Assembly (NCBI GenBank): GCA_029983695.1
Contig: JASBZB010000009.1
Location: 62,001 to 126,000 of the forward strand
DNA: 64,000 nt
Direction of reading: 5' to 3'
DNA from: Lutispora sp003527145
Lineage (GTDB): Bacteria > Bacillota > Clostridia > Lutisporales > Lutisporaceae
Shown: one piece after another, positions 24,955 to 33,127 of the stretch
Layout of the letters: each line of letters starts with the position of its first letter
Position numbering within the stretch: position 1 is the stretch's first letter
Notes under the pieces: generated by a model
The model's database searches: none
What the model was told of the DNA's origin: nothing
The model's input: only the letters and a program-made list of their open reading frames with translations
Position numbers and translations under genes: made by a program

Positions 24955-27147
24955 TTACTTCATTTCCCTTCTCTTTTTTACGAGAAAACTTGCTACATCG
25001 ATGCCATGGCACCCTCGTCCAAAGCCTGCATCCATGCCGGCTTCAACTGCAATTTCATTAGTTACCTGAGTACCGCCGCATGCGAGTATCACTTTATCTC
25101 TTATACCCTTTTCTATACATAATTCATGAATCTTTCGCATATTCTTTATGTGCACATCATCGTGAGTTATTATAGTGCTGGCCAAAATCGCATCCGCATT
25201 TGTTTCTATAGCCGCATCCACCAGCTTTTCAACGGGACAGGATGTGCCCAGATAAAGATACTTTATACCGAATCCTTCGATACCGCCATGCTTTATGTCA
25301 AGAGTCTCCTTTAATCCAACTGAGTGTTCGTCCTCGCCTACAGTAGCAGCTACAACGAACATAGGATTCTTCTGTATTTCTTCTCTTATTTCTGCTTCGG
25401 ATAATACAGGAATCTTTTCAGGAATAACTAATTCATCAATATTTATATCAAATTTTACTTTACCCTTAATCTCTACCAGAGTTCCTTCTGATGGATGCAT
25501 AACGTTTTTATGGATCACAGTAACATCTTCAAGGCCCATTTTTTCTCCGCATTTAATAGCTGCAAATTCAGCAGTTCTCTCATCCAAGGGAAGGAATATG
25601 GTCACTGCAACAACGCCATCGGCTCTCCATTCAACTTCCGGTTTAACAATCTTTGCATCATAGTATCTTTCAAGTTCTTCCAATCTAACGTTTACATTAT
25701 CAAATTCATCCAATTCATCAACATAAACAATCTTGGAAGGATCTTCAAAGGTGTCGCCGCCTATTGCATCAGAAGCTTTTTTAAAGCCTTCAGGAATCGC
25801 ATTATATCCATAATGGACGGATACAGGAGCAAAATAGTCCTTATCTCTTTCAAAAATCGCACCTACGCCTATACCGCCGTCGATTTGTCTTGGTATCCCA
25901 TCGCCGTTTCTCTCAGGATAATATCCGCTGTCTATGAAGAAGCCGTCTTCAACTGATTGGAAGTATCCTCCTACTTCCAATATCTCCTCCATGAATAATA
26001 CGGCTCTTTCTTTTAGCTCCCTTACATCTTTACCCAGTATCCCATCCCTATCGATTTTAACCATTTCTTTCAGCCCGTCCATGCCGTCTAATGCTTGCTT
26101 TGCCGTACTTATAGCTGCAATGTTATTATAATGCCACGGCACGTTTCTCCCTTCATCAGGAGTTATAGTGGACTGAATATCTGCACCGGTCAATCTGGAA
26201 ATCATCAGGTTCAGCGTATGGGTCACAGTTGCTTCCCTCGCATCGGATTCCATATATTTTGTATTTTGCTGGGCTCTCATCTTGTATTCGGCGAAGAAAT
26301 CCCTTAGAGCAACAGCATAGGGTAAGTCAAGCCTCATACAAGGTGCCGGAGGCGCAGTAGGAGGTACTGTTGATAATGCAATATTCTCAGGCTTTATTCC
26401 TACTTTTCGTGAAAAAGCAGAGTTAATAGCATGCTGAACCATAAGCTCAGGCATTACCTTCCAGGCCTTCATAGCTGTAGCGTTGGCATTATGAGCGCCA
26501 TCGATCTGCAGCATATCTGCCCAGGCCATAATTTTTTTAGCTTCACAAGCATCGACAAAACTTCTTACCATGTTTACATTTCTATAAAGCACGTTATATT
26601 GAGGATCCTGGTGGGCACCGTTTATTCCTTCTTCTGCAAACATTACTGCTATGTCGGGGCCTGCAACACCGGAAACATAAGAGTGAAAGTTTATAGGTCT
26701 GCCCACTTCATCTTCAATCATATCCAATGCTTTTCTGCTGGCTCTCACCTGCTTCCTGGTTACCATTATGCCGCCGATGCCTTGGTTTGTCCCTTCAAGC
26801 AAGGAATCGATGTGGGATTGTCCTGCCGTCCTTATGACCATTATATGATCTGCACCGTGCCAAGCGGCCATCCTCATCCTTCTTATATCATCCTCAAATC
26901 TGCCCGAAGCAATCTCTGTTGTAATAACGCAATCGGGCTGAGGGTCTATATAGCCGAAGCCTCTGCTGCCCGGGAGAGGAACATAATTCTTTAGGCCTTC
27001 CGAAGATTCTAGATATTCAAAATCACCGATCTGCCTCTTCTGATCCCTTCCATCACGCCAATGCCAACCTCTCCTTCTGGGCCTATAGCTTTCTAGATCT
27101 TGTAAAAGTTCTTTTATATCTATCTTTTTATTAGGATCAAGCTTCAT
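24955..27147 (-). CDS. oraE: D-ornithine 4,5-aminomutase subunit beta (B12/PLP)
   Basis: Large subunit of the adenosylcobalamin- and PLP-dependent enzyme that converts D-ornithine to 2,4-diaminopentanoate. Seen: TIM-barrel half with GTNQGIGGIMVTRKQVRASRK, and a Rossmann B12 domain from about residue 597. Its base-off histidine H608 lies in DEHSVG, and the PLP lysine K619 in DIKHGG follows eleven residues later. That spacing matches H618/K629 reported for A. sticklandii OraE. 730 residues, complete. The start codon overlaps the oraS stop (TGATG), so the subunits are translationally coupled. Confidence 0.96.
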   Translation of the reverse strand: MKLDPNKKIDIKELLQDLESYRPRRRGWHWRDGRDQKRQIGDFEYLESSEGLKNYVPLPGSRGFGYIDPQPDCVITTEIASGRFEDDIRRMRMAAWHGADHIMVIRTAGQSHIDSLLEGTNQGIGGIMVTRKQVRASRKALDMIEDEVGRPINFHSYVSGVAGPDIAVMFAEEGINGAHQDPQYNVLYRNVNMVRSFVDACEAKKIMAWADMLQIDGAHNANATAMKAWKVMPELMVQHAINSAFSRKVGIKPENIALSTVPPTAPPAPCMRLDLPYAVALRDFFAEYKMRAQQNTKYMESDAREATVTHTLNLMISRLTGADIQSTITPDEGRNVPWHYNNIAAISTAKQALDGMDGLKEMVKIDRDGILGKDVRELKERAVLFMEEILEVGGYFQSVEDGFFIDSGYYPERNGDGIPRQIDGGIGVGAIFERDKDYFAPVSVHYGYNAIPEGFKKASDAIGGDTFEDPSKIVYVDELDEFDNVNVRLEELERYYDAKIVKPEVEWRADGVVAVTIFLPLDERTAEFAAIKCGEKMGLEDVTVIHKNVMHPSEGTLVEIKGKVKFDINIDELVIPEKIPVLSEAEIREEIQKNPMFVVAATVGEDEHSVGLKETLDIKHGGIEGFGIKYLYLGTSCPVEKLVDAAIETNADAILASTIITHDDVHIKNMRKIHELCIEKGIRDKVILACGGTQVTNEIAVEAGMDAGFGRGCHGIDVASFLVKKRREMK

Positions 27148-27512
27148 CAGTTTTTCCCTCCTTCAAAAAGAGCATCAACTTCGTCCCAATACTTGCCCTC
27201 AGCTAAAGCTAAGCCCGCTTCCCGTACGGAAATCCCCAGCTTCTTGGAAAGCCTCCATACGACATTGCCGGCGCCTTTGCCCATCAAGCCTTTTTTTGTC
27301 ACACCATCTACTATGGGTTTTACCTCAATGCTGGAAAACCCCATTCTTAAAAGGATGCTTCTTTCTATTGAAGGAGTAGTGTATTTGTATCCCATATCAA
27401 GCATAGGCTCAACTATTTTATTGGCCAGCTCCCAAAATCTGTCTTTCAATTGTTCATCTGTTAAAGCCTTCAAATGTTCTCTTCTCTTTTCATAATCATC
27501 CGGTCTTTTCAC
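27147..27512 (-). CDS. oraS: D-ornithine 4,5-aminomutase subunit alpha
   Basis: Small subunit (121 residues) needed for the OraE activity. Seen: KRPDDYEKRREHLKALTDEQLKDRFWELANKIVEPMLDMGYKYTTPSIERSILLRMGFSS, characteristic of OraS. The correct start is GTG 27512: GGAGGGG lies six bases upstream, and the ATG of the longer frame at 27527 falls inside that Shine-Dalgarno. With this start the length agrees with that reported for A. sticklandii OraS. It is preceded by the structured spacer 27540-27680. Confidence 0.95.
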   Translation of the reverse strand: MKRPDDYEKRREHLKALTDEQLKDRFWELANKIVEPMLDMGYKYTTPSIERSILLRMGFSSIEVKPIVDGVTKKGLMGKGAGNVVWRLSKKLGISVREAGLALAEGKYWDEVDALFEGGKN

Positions 27513-27539
27513 TTGGCACCCCTCCATTATTAATTAACT

Positions 27540-27680
27540 ACCTGTTGAACGAGACTTCATTCAGAGGGGGATTCAACCCCCACTGAATGTTAGTCGAGTC
27601 CATACTGGACTTAGCCGCTCTTGATACCCGCCGCCTACAGAGGCGGAAGCCTTAGAGCAGGTTAGTTCAGCGTTGAACCA
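27540..27680 (-). mobile_element. Structured spacer resembling an IS200/IS605 end or omega-RNA relic
   Basis: 141 bp between ortB and oraS packed with hairpins: CATTCAG-T-GGGGG...CCCCC-T-CTGAATG (27558-27589), GTCCA/TGGAC (27598-27610), CCGCCT/AGGCGG (27630-27645) and GTTCA/TTGAAC (27665-27678). GTTGAAC occurs at both ends. The composition (stacked GC hairpins, GTTCAACGCTGAAC) recalls, from memory, the right ends and omega-RNA scaffolds of TnpB-carrying elements. No transposase or tnpB is present. A regulatory RNA is the alternative. Confidence 0.35.
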
Positions 27681-29102
27681 TTAGGATATCTTTACCCCAA
27701 GCTCAGTCAATACAGACAGTGCAAATTCCTCATCGCTCTTCGCATCTTTTATGAGGAAATCAAAATCATTCCTGCTTATTTCAGTTTTCCCATAATTGTT
27801 TATTGCATTTTTAATATAAGAAGCTTTCGCTTTGTTTAGATCAAAATCTCTTATCTTAATTTTTGACGGTTCATCTGGGAAAACAATATTTTTGCCCGGA
27901 ATCTCTTCATCAGGGTCACCAAATAGCACTTCAATGCCGTTTTGCTTGGCGAAGCTTATTTGCGGCATAGGATGCTTTCCGGCGCCGGTATACTCAGTTT
28001 CCTGAACTACTATCGTTTGATCCTCATCCATTTCCTGAGCAAGGGCAAATGCGGCTGTCAAAGAAGTGTTTCCAGCGGGTCCTCTCTCTATGCCCTCCAA
28101 CACGGATAATGCTTCTGTAACAAAGAAAACCTCGCCTTGCTTTACTATCAAATATCTATCCAGATATCTTAAAGGTCTTGCGGCATTTCTTGGAACATCA
28201 GCTCTATCAGGCCATGTAGCGAACGGAATTCCAAAACCTGTATGGCCGGTTGTAAAGGATTTTCTATTAAAATCCTTATCCGAGGCCATATGTAGGCCTG
28301 AAAGATCAACACTCGCTCCAACAACTTCTACCTTATATGCTCCCGCTTTTATTATGCCTCTTGCAGTTCCTGTTACATTACCGCCGCCTGCATGGGTTAT
28401 CAATACTTTATCAGGATCCTTCCCCAATTTTTCTCTAAATTGCATAACCAGCTCATATCCTAAAGTCTCCACTCCAGCAATACCAAAAGGAGTATACAAA
28501 GAGGCATTGAAATAACCTGTTTCCTCAAGCAAGCGCAAGAAGGTATAGAAAAGCTCGGGCCCCACCGAAAGTTGAACGACTTCTGCTCCATAGGCTTCGC
28601 AAACCCTCTGCTTTTCAAGTATTTCCGGCTGGCCTACCATTTTACTGTCATAGCATTCCTGTACTATTATGCATTTCAATCCTGCCATAGCAGCCTGTGA
28701 AGCGACAGCCGCACCATAGTTGCCGCTGGTAGCAGCAATTACGCCTTTATAGCCTAATTTTTTAGCATGATACACTGCATTAGCGGCTCTTCTAGCCTTA
28801 AAGCTTCCGGACGGGTTGGCAGCTTCATCCTTTATGAATATTCTGGCCCCTTTACCTTTGGGAGCACATTTTCTTGCTAAAGCTGTAATATTTCTTAGTT
28901 CCAAAATGGGTGTATTGCCTACACCTGTGCTGGATTGTATTCTTTGAATTTCCTCAAGGCTATATCCCGCTTCTCTCATCATCCTTTCATAATCAAAGGA
29001 TATACCGCCGGATTCAAATAGACTGTAATCTATGCCTATAGCCTTTTTCATTATTTCATTTTTTCTGTTCATCACTGCAGAATAAGACATATCTCTATTC
29101 AT
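27681..29102 (-). CDS. ortB: 2-amino-4-oxopentanoate thiolase subunit beta (OrtB)
   Basis: PLP-dependent subunit of the thiolase that cleaves 2-amino-4-oxopentanoate with CoA to D-alanine and acetyl-CoA. Fold type II (threonine synthase-like). Seen: GVGNTPILELRNI, PLP lysine in NPSGSFKARRAAN (K102 with this start), SGNYGAAVASQAA, HAGGGNVTGTARG and TEYTGAGKHPMPQ. 473 residues. ATG 29102 follows GGAGGTGG by five bases; it overlaps the ortA end by eight bases, so the pair is translationally coupled. Confidence 0.93.
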   Translation of the reverse strand: MNRDMSYSAVMNRKNEIMKKAIGIDYSLFESGGISFDYERMMREAGYSLEEIQRIQSSTGVGNTPILELRNITALARKCAPKGKGARIFIKDEAANPSGSFKARRAANAVYHAKKLGYKGVIAATSGNYGAAVASQAAMAGLKCIIVQECYDSKMVGQPEILEKQRVCEAYGAEVVQLSVGPELFYTFLRLLEETGYFNASLYTPFGIAGVETLGYELVMQFREKLGKDPDKVLITHAGGGNVTGTARGIIKAGAYKVEVVGASVDLSGLHMASDKDFNRKSFTTGHTGFGIPFATWPDRADVPRNAARPLRYLDRYLIVKQGEVFFVTEALSVLEGIERGPAGNTSLTAAFALAQEMDEDQTIVVQETEYTGAGKHPMPQISFAKQNGIEVLFGDPDEEIPGKNIVFPDEPSKIKIRDFDLNKAKASYIKNAINNYGKTEISRNDFDFLIKDAKSDEEFALSVLTELGVKIS

Positions 29103-29406
29103 CTTTTCCACCTCCGAAAGCTATTTCCTTTAGCTGCATATCTATCTTGGTCAACTCCGGAACATAGTCTCCAAAGTCATGGATGTACCTGGGATTTACT
29201 TTTAGAAGCTCACCCTTTACTTTTCTTCCTGTAACCGTCTCAATCTCAATCTCGTCACCTATTTTTCCGTCTTCAAGTGCAAAACCTTTTACCCATAACT
29301 CCAAAGGAACTTTTTTCGTATCTTCAGGAAGATGCACTGCTCTTTCTTCAGGTTTTAGCACTATTTGGTGAATCTGCACCCAGTCACCTTTTCTCACCAT
29401 ATCCAT
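29095..29406 (-). CDS. ortA: 2-amino-4-oxopentanoate thiolase subunit alpha (OrtA)
   Basis: Small partner subunit (103 residues) of OrtB in the thiolytic step. Seen: RKGDWVQIHQIVLKPEERAVHLPEDTKKVPLELWVKGFAL, typical of OrtA, then an SH3-like beta segment with GDEIEIETVTGRKVKGEL. It has no catalytic motif of its own. GGAGGGG lies nine bases upstream of ATG 29406. The order ord-ortA-ortB matches known ornithine operons. Confidence 0.92.
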   Translation of the reverse strand: MDMVRKGDWVQIHQIVLKPEERAVHLPEDTKKVPLELWVKGFALEDGKIGDEIEIETVTGRKVKGELLKVNPRYIHDFGDYVPELTKIDMQLKEIAFGGGKDE

Positions 29407-29461
29407 TGAAATAATCCCCTCCTACTTTTAAATATCCCCGTGCAAATTTTTTTGCGCTTTA

Positions 29462-30511
29462 TTATTCCTCTATAAGCTCCCTCATGTCACCCATTATCGC
29501 TCTCGGAACCGGCAAATCAATCATAGTCTTTAGGCCCGGTTTAGCATTTATTACATGGGGTATCATATTGACACACATAGCGATTGTCCCTATCCCTCCG
29601 GGAACCTCAGGCTTATTAGCCATATTAATATTTGGTGTTCCTTTTATTATTACATAATCTCCGGTATTTGTACCTTCCGTCTCAGGTTCAATCTGCTGCG
29701 GATGATCCATCTCTATTTTCAGTTCTCCATCTACATATCCATAGCCTTTCATCGCGCAGCCTGCAACATAGCCGGGCTGTACTTCGGCATAGGGAGCTTT
29801 TCTATGGACATTGGTAACTATAGGTTCCATAGTTTGTTCTACCTTACCGCTTAACTTCCAGCCTAATGCATCAGAAATCATTCTTATTGATTCATTAAAC
29901 CCTACATGGCCTGCTATCTTTCCGGTTGCTGCTCCTTCTTTGAATTCTTCCACTGTCGTTCCTATTCCTTGCTCATGCATAACAGCAGGACCGAAAGGAG
30001 ATAAGCTGTTGACTCTTCTTGCAGTGACGTGGTCCACATCTATACATGCTCCTGTCAAGCATACTACAAGCAGGTCCATTATAAGTCCGGGGTTGATTCC
30101 TGTACCGAGAACCGTTACGCCGTTCTCCTTGGCAATCCTGTCCATCTCTGCAGCCAGTTCTGGCTCCTGGGCTTGCGGATACGCCATTTCTTCGGCACTT
30201 GAAACCACATTTATTTTTTTCTCCAAACAATATTTAATTTTATCAAAAGCATTCCTTGTAAAGGAGTCTGTGCACAAAAGCACAACATCTGCTGCCTTTT
30301 CTGTGATTACATTTTCATAAGTATCAATTATTACATCAGGCCGGTCTCCTCTTTCGGTTTGAATGAATTCATACATGCTTTTTCCTATCTTGGCTCCCCT
30401 GCCAACAACACCGACGATATCAACGCCTTTCTTTTTGAGAAGCATATCTGCCATACCACCGCCCATAGCACCTAAACCCCATATAATTACCCTTACGTTT
30501 TCTTTTTTCAT
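29462..30511 (-). CDS. ord: 2,4-diaminopentanoate dehydrogenase
   Basis: NAD(P)+-dependent oxidative deamination of 2,4-diaminopentanoate to 2-amino-4-oxopentanoate, the step between the aminomutase and the thiolase. Seen: Rossmann WGLGAMGGGMADMLLKK (11-27), the DapB-like phrases TGINPGLIMDLLV and ARRVNSLSPFG, and TPNINMANKPEVPGGIGTIA near the end. 349 residues. First gene of the operon: RBS GGGAGG, preceded by a sigma-54 promoter at 30559-30576. Confidence 0.94.
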   Translation of the reverse strand: MKKENVRVIIWGLGAMGGGMADMLLKKKGVDIVGVVGRGAKIGKSMYEFIQTERGDRPDVIIDTYENVITEKAADVVLLCTDSFTRNAFDKIKYCLEKKINVVSSAEEMAYPQAQEPELAAEMDRIAKENGVTVLGTGINPGLIMDLLVVCLTGACIDVDHVTARRVNSLSPFGPAVMHEQGIGTTVEEFKEGAATGKIAGHVGFNESIRMISDALGWKLSGKVEQTMEPIVTNVHRKAPYAEVQPGYVAGCAMKGYGYVDGELKIEMDHPQQIEPETEGTNTGDYVIIKGTPNINMANKPEVPGGIGTIAMCVNMIPHVINAKPGLKTMIDLPVPRAIMGDMRELIEE

Positions 30512-30558
30512 ACTTATCCTCCCTATTATAAAATATTATTTTGTCCATAAAATTATTA

Positions 30559-30576
30559 AGCAATTTTTATGCCAAA
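30559..30576 (-). promoter_or_regulatory. sigma-54 (-24/-12) promoter of the ornithine operon
   Basis: Minus strand TTGGCATAAAAATTGCTT: GG at -24 (30572-30573) and GC at -12 (30560-30561), with exactly ten bases between, as the consensus requires. The predicted start near 30549 leaves a 38-nt leader before ord. A perfect 18-bp palindrome (30581-30598) lies just upstream. Confidence 0.75.
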
Positions 30577-30686
30577 TAATAGCTAATAATTATTAGCTTG
30601 AGCAATCCCTGCGTGCTTTGATTTGCCTTAAGAAATTCAATACATATAAATTTTAGTAAATATTTTTTCTTCTAAATTTTCAAATA

Positions 30687-30746
30687 AATCAATTTTCATG
30701 CAATAATATTTGCATATATGCAAATATTATTGCATGAAAATTGATT
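30687..30746. promoter_or_regulatory. 60-bp perfect palindrome; probable enhancer for the sigma-54 activator
   Basis: Each 30-bp arm is the exact inverse of the other. It contains two 16-bp dyads, TGCAATAATATTTGCA (30699-30714) and TGCAAATATTATTGCA (30719-30734), with centres 20 bp apart, on the same helix face. They lie about 158 and 178 bp upstream of the predicted ord start, typical for bacterial enhancers. Such TGCAA-N6-TTGCA sites resemble RocR sites as I recall them. Confidence 0.6.
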
Positions 30747-30754
30747 AAAAAGAT

Positions 30755-30783
30755 TTGACCTTTGATAACAATAATCATAAAAT
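30755..30783 (+). promoter_or_regulatory. sigma-A promoter of the PHP phosphatase gene
   Basis: -35 TTGACC (30755-30760), 17-bp spacer, -10 TAAAAT (30778-30783). It lies next to the 60-bp palindrome, so a protein bound there could also affect this promoter. Confidence 0.6.
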
Positions 30784-30830
30784 ATAGCTGTTAACTAATC
30801 TGTTAAAATGAACTGCGAAGGAGAATAAAA

Positions 30831-31631
30831 GTGTACGATTTACATCTTCATTCAACATATTCAACCGACTCGTATACATGGGCTACTATGAAAAGCATGT
30901 GTGATACGGCAATTTTGAAAGGCTTAAAAGGGATATGTTTTACAGATCACATAGATATAGATTACCCTGATTGCACTGAGGTTCTGGATTTTGAAAAGTA
31001 CAGCCGGGAGCTGGATCAGTTGATCTGCGAGTTCGATAAAAGGCTGGAGGTTTATAAGGGCATGGAGCTTGGCCTGCAGCCTCATCTGTTTGAAGAAAAT
31101 ATGGCCTTTTCATCTAATCCCGGCATGGATTTTATATTAGGCTCCATTCATGTAGTAGGAAAAAAGGAGCTATATGGGGGTGATTTCCTGCAGGGAATCA
31201 CCGATGCAGCCGGGATACTGGCATATTTTGATGATTTAAAAAAATGTATTTCTTCTTTTAATGACTTCGACGCTCTAGGACATATTGATGTAATCAGAAG
31301 GTATTTAAGCAATGGAGAAACAGCTTTTCAATACAATCTTTATAAAGATTGTATTGCAGAAGTATTAAGCAACTTGATCCAAAGAGGCAAAGGCATCGAA
31401 GTAAATACCTCTGGCAAAAGATACGGCTTGTCCTCATTTCACCCATTGACAGAAATACTAAGTCTGTACAAGGACCTTGGAGGAGAAATAATTACTATCG
31501 GTTCTGATGCTCATAGACCTGAAGATATAGGTTATGGCTTTGATGAAGTGTCGTATTTGTTAAAATCATTAAACTATAAATATTATTGCATTTTCAGAAA
31601 AAGAAAGGCGGTATTCATTAGTATAGAATAG
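30831..31631 (+). CDS. PHP-domain histidinol-phosphatase family protein (HisJ-like)
   Basis: Metal-dependent phosphoesterase of the PHP family. Seen: metal ligands YDLHLHS (H5, H7), CFTDHIDID, a glutamate in GMELGL, ILGSIHVV, GHIDV, and SDAHRPEDIG at the end. 266 residues, the HisJ length. The start is GTG 30831 with AAGGAG upstream. No histidine biosynthesis genes are near (hisS is unrelated), so HisK/HisJ activity on histidinol phosphate is a family inference only. It is convergent with the sigma-54 activator, sharing a terminal palindrome. Confidence 0.85.
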   Translation: MYDLHLHSTYSTDSYTWATMKSMCDTAILKGLKGICFTDHIDIDYPDCTEVLDFEKYSRELDQLICEFDKRLEVYKGMELGLQPHLFEENMAFSSNPGMDFILGSIHVVGKKELYGGDFLQGITDAAGILAYFDDLKKCISSFNDFDALGHIDVIRRYLSNGETAFQYNLYKDCIAEVLSNLIQRGKGIEVNTSGKRYGLSSFHPLTEILSLYKDLGGEIITIGSDAHRPEDIGYGFDEVSYLLKSLNYKYYCIFRKRKAVFISIE

Positions 31632-31649
31632 CTTCAGCTATTCTATACT
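31620..31649. terminator. Shared 30-bp palindrome between convergent genes
   Basis: AGTATAGAATAGCT-TC-AGCTATTCTATACT, 14-bp perfect arms. It covers the stop codons and last codons of both convergent genes, so each protein ends in Ser-Ile-Glu. A weak bidirectional terminator is likely; flanking T-tracts are short. Confidence 0.55.
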
Positions 31650-33050
31650 AATATTATATCTCTTTATCTTGTGCTGAAGATTTTGCCTTTTGATTCCCAG
31701 TTTTTTTGCACTCTTTGTTATATTATAGGAGCATTCCTTTAATGCATTGTTGATCAGCTCTTTCTCAATGATTTCCAATGTCTCAACCAAGCTTTTTCCG
31801 TCATTGCTCAATAATTTATAATTTACTCCTGTTTTCCCTCCTTCAAAGAGAGGTTTCATGTTGTTGGAAAAATGATGAGCCTTTATTATATGATCCTTAG
31901 TCACCATATTCATAGCACTTTCTATCAGGTTTTCCAGCTCTCTGACATTACCCGGCCAATCATAATGCAAAAAGGCATTCTTTACTTCATTGGAAATGTC
32001 CCATACATCCTTATTTAAAACCGTATTGAACTTTTTAATAAAATGCTCAGAAAGAAGAGGTATATCCATCTTTCTTTCCCTCAATGGAGGAATTCTTAAA
32101 TATATTACATTTAACCTATAATACAAATCCCTCCTAAAAGCACCCGATGCTACTGCCTTCTCCGGCTCTTCATTGGTTGTGGCAATTATTCTTACATCGC
32201 AGGGTATATCATTCAAACCGCCCACTCTGCGTATATATCCTTCTTGAAGCACTCTCAACAGTTTTGCCTGAAGCTGCAAGCCCATTGAGTTAATCTCATC
32301 CAATAGCAAGGTACCTCCGTGAGCCTGCTCGAATAAGCCGGGCCTGTTTATGGCCCCGGTATAGCTGCCTTTGACTGTCCCAAAGAGTATGCCTTCCAAT
32401 AGAGATTCCGGCAGAGCTGCACAATTCTGAGCTATAAATGGCTTATTGCTTCTGGTGCTGTCATAGTGAATGCTTTGCGCGAAGAGTTCTTTGCCCGTGC
32501 CTGTTTCTCCATAAATCAATACGGTAGAAGAAGATTTTGAAGCTGTTTTGGCAAAAGATATGATATTCAGAAAATCATCATCTTCTCCTATAATAGATTT
32601 AAAAGTATATCCTTTAATATTTTCTTTCTCAGGGTCTTTTCTGGCTAATACCTGCTGCAAAATTTGAACCTTCTCGGACAACTCTTTAACCTGTGTGATA
32701 TCCTTTGCAATTTCAACCGCTCCGTATTTTTCAGGCGAGATCTTAAAGGGTATAGTGCTGTTTATTGTATTGATCTGCTTGCCGTAATTATTGAGATAGG
32801 ATTGGCTCTTATTATATATAGGTCTTTTAGATTTCATAACAGTTAATAAAGTACTGGTATCTTCGCATAGACTAGGAAATATCTCCAGTATATTTTTCCC
32901 CATAACCTCATCTATATCCAAACCTTCAAGCTCGCCCATTATTTTATTATAAAAAATAGTTTTCCCCTCACTGTTAACAACATGAATGCCTGCATCTATA
33001 TTTTCAATTATGGTTTCTAATATAGATTTATACAGCATATTTAAAGCCAT
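31638..33050 (-). CDS. RocR-like sigma-54-dependent transcriptional activator (PAS-AAA+-Fis)
   Basis: Enhancer-binding activator of 470 residues. N-terminal PAS domain (about 6-120), AAA+ core (about 150-385) with Walker A GETGTGKE (181-188), the sigma-54 contact loop GSYTGA (228-233) and Walker B GGTLLLDE (245-252), and a Fis-type helix-turn-helix (NITKSAKKLGIKRQNLQHKI) at the end. LFGTVKGSYTGAINRPGLFE closely resembles RocR, the activator of arginine/ornithine catabolism in Bacillus. With the sigma-54 promoter and twin dyads at ord, it is the best candidate regulator of the ornithine operon. RBS GGGGTG six bases before ATG. Confidence 0.88.
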   Translation of the reverse strand: MALNMLYKSILETIIENIDAGIHVVNSEGKTIFYNKIMGELEGLDIDEVMGKNILEIFPSLCEDTSTLLTVMKSKRPIYNKSQSYLNNYGKQINTINSTIPFKISPEKYGAVEIAKDITQVKELSEKVQILQQVLARKDPEKENIKGYTFKSIIGEDDDFLNIISFAKTASKSSSTVLIYGETGTGKELFAQSIHYDSTRSNKPFIAQNCAALPESLLEGILFGTVKGSYTGAINRPGLFEQAHGGTLLLDEINSMGLQLQAKLLRVLQEGYIRRVGGLNDIPCDVRIIATTNEEPEKAVASGAFRRDLYYRLNVIYLRIPPLRERKMDIPLLSEHFIKKFNTVLNKDVWDISNEVKNAFLHYDWPGNVRELENLIESAMNMVTKDHIIKAHHFSNNMKPLFEGGKTGVNYKLLSNDGKSLVETLEIIEKELINNALKECSYNITKSAKKLGIKRQNLQHKIKRYNISIE

Positions 33051-33065
33051 TTACAACACCCCATA

Positions 33066-33100
33066 ATAATAGAAGTAGGATTATCTCCTACTTCTATTAT
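33066..33100 (-). terminator. Terminator-like hairpin after glyA
   Basis: Perfect 15-bp arms ATAATAGAAGTAGGA/TCCTACTTCTATTAT with a 5-base loop, in the short gap between glyA and the sigma-54 activator gene. No long U-run, so efficiency is uncertain. Confidence 0.6.
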
Positions 33101-33127
33101 AGCAATATTTGCGAAGTGTACAAATGA

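Noticed and set aside
26431..26994. 187-codon plus-strand ORF opposite oraE
   Set aside because: Antisense to the conserved oraE barrel; no binding site or protein-like pattern.
27540..27680. Cobalamin riboswitch before oraS-oraE
   Set aside because: Attractive because the enzyme needs B12, but the B12-box consensus and its surrounding helices are not seen; hairpins look like an insertion-element end instead.
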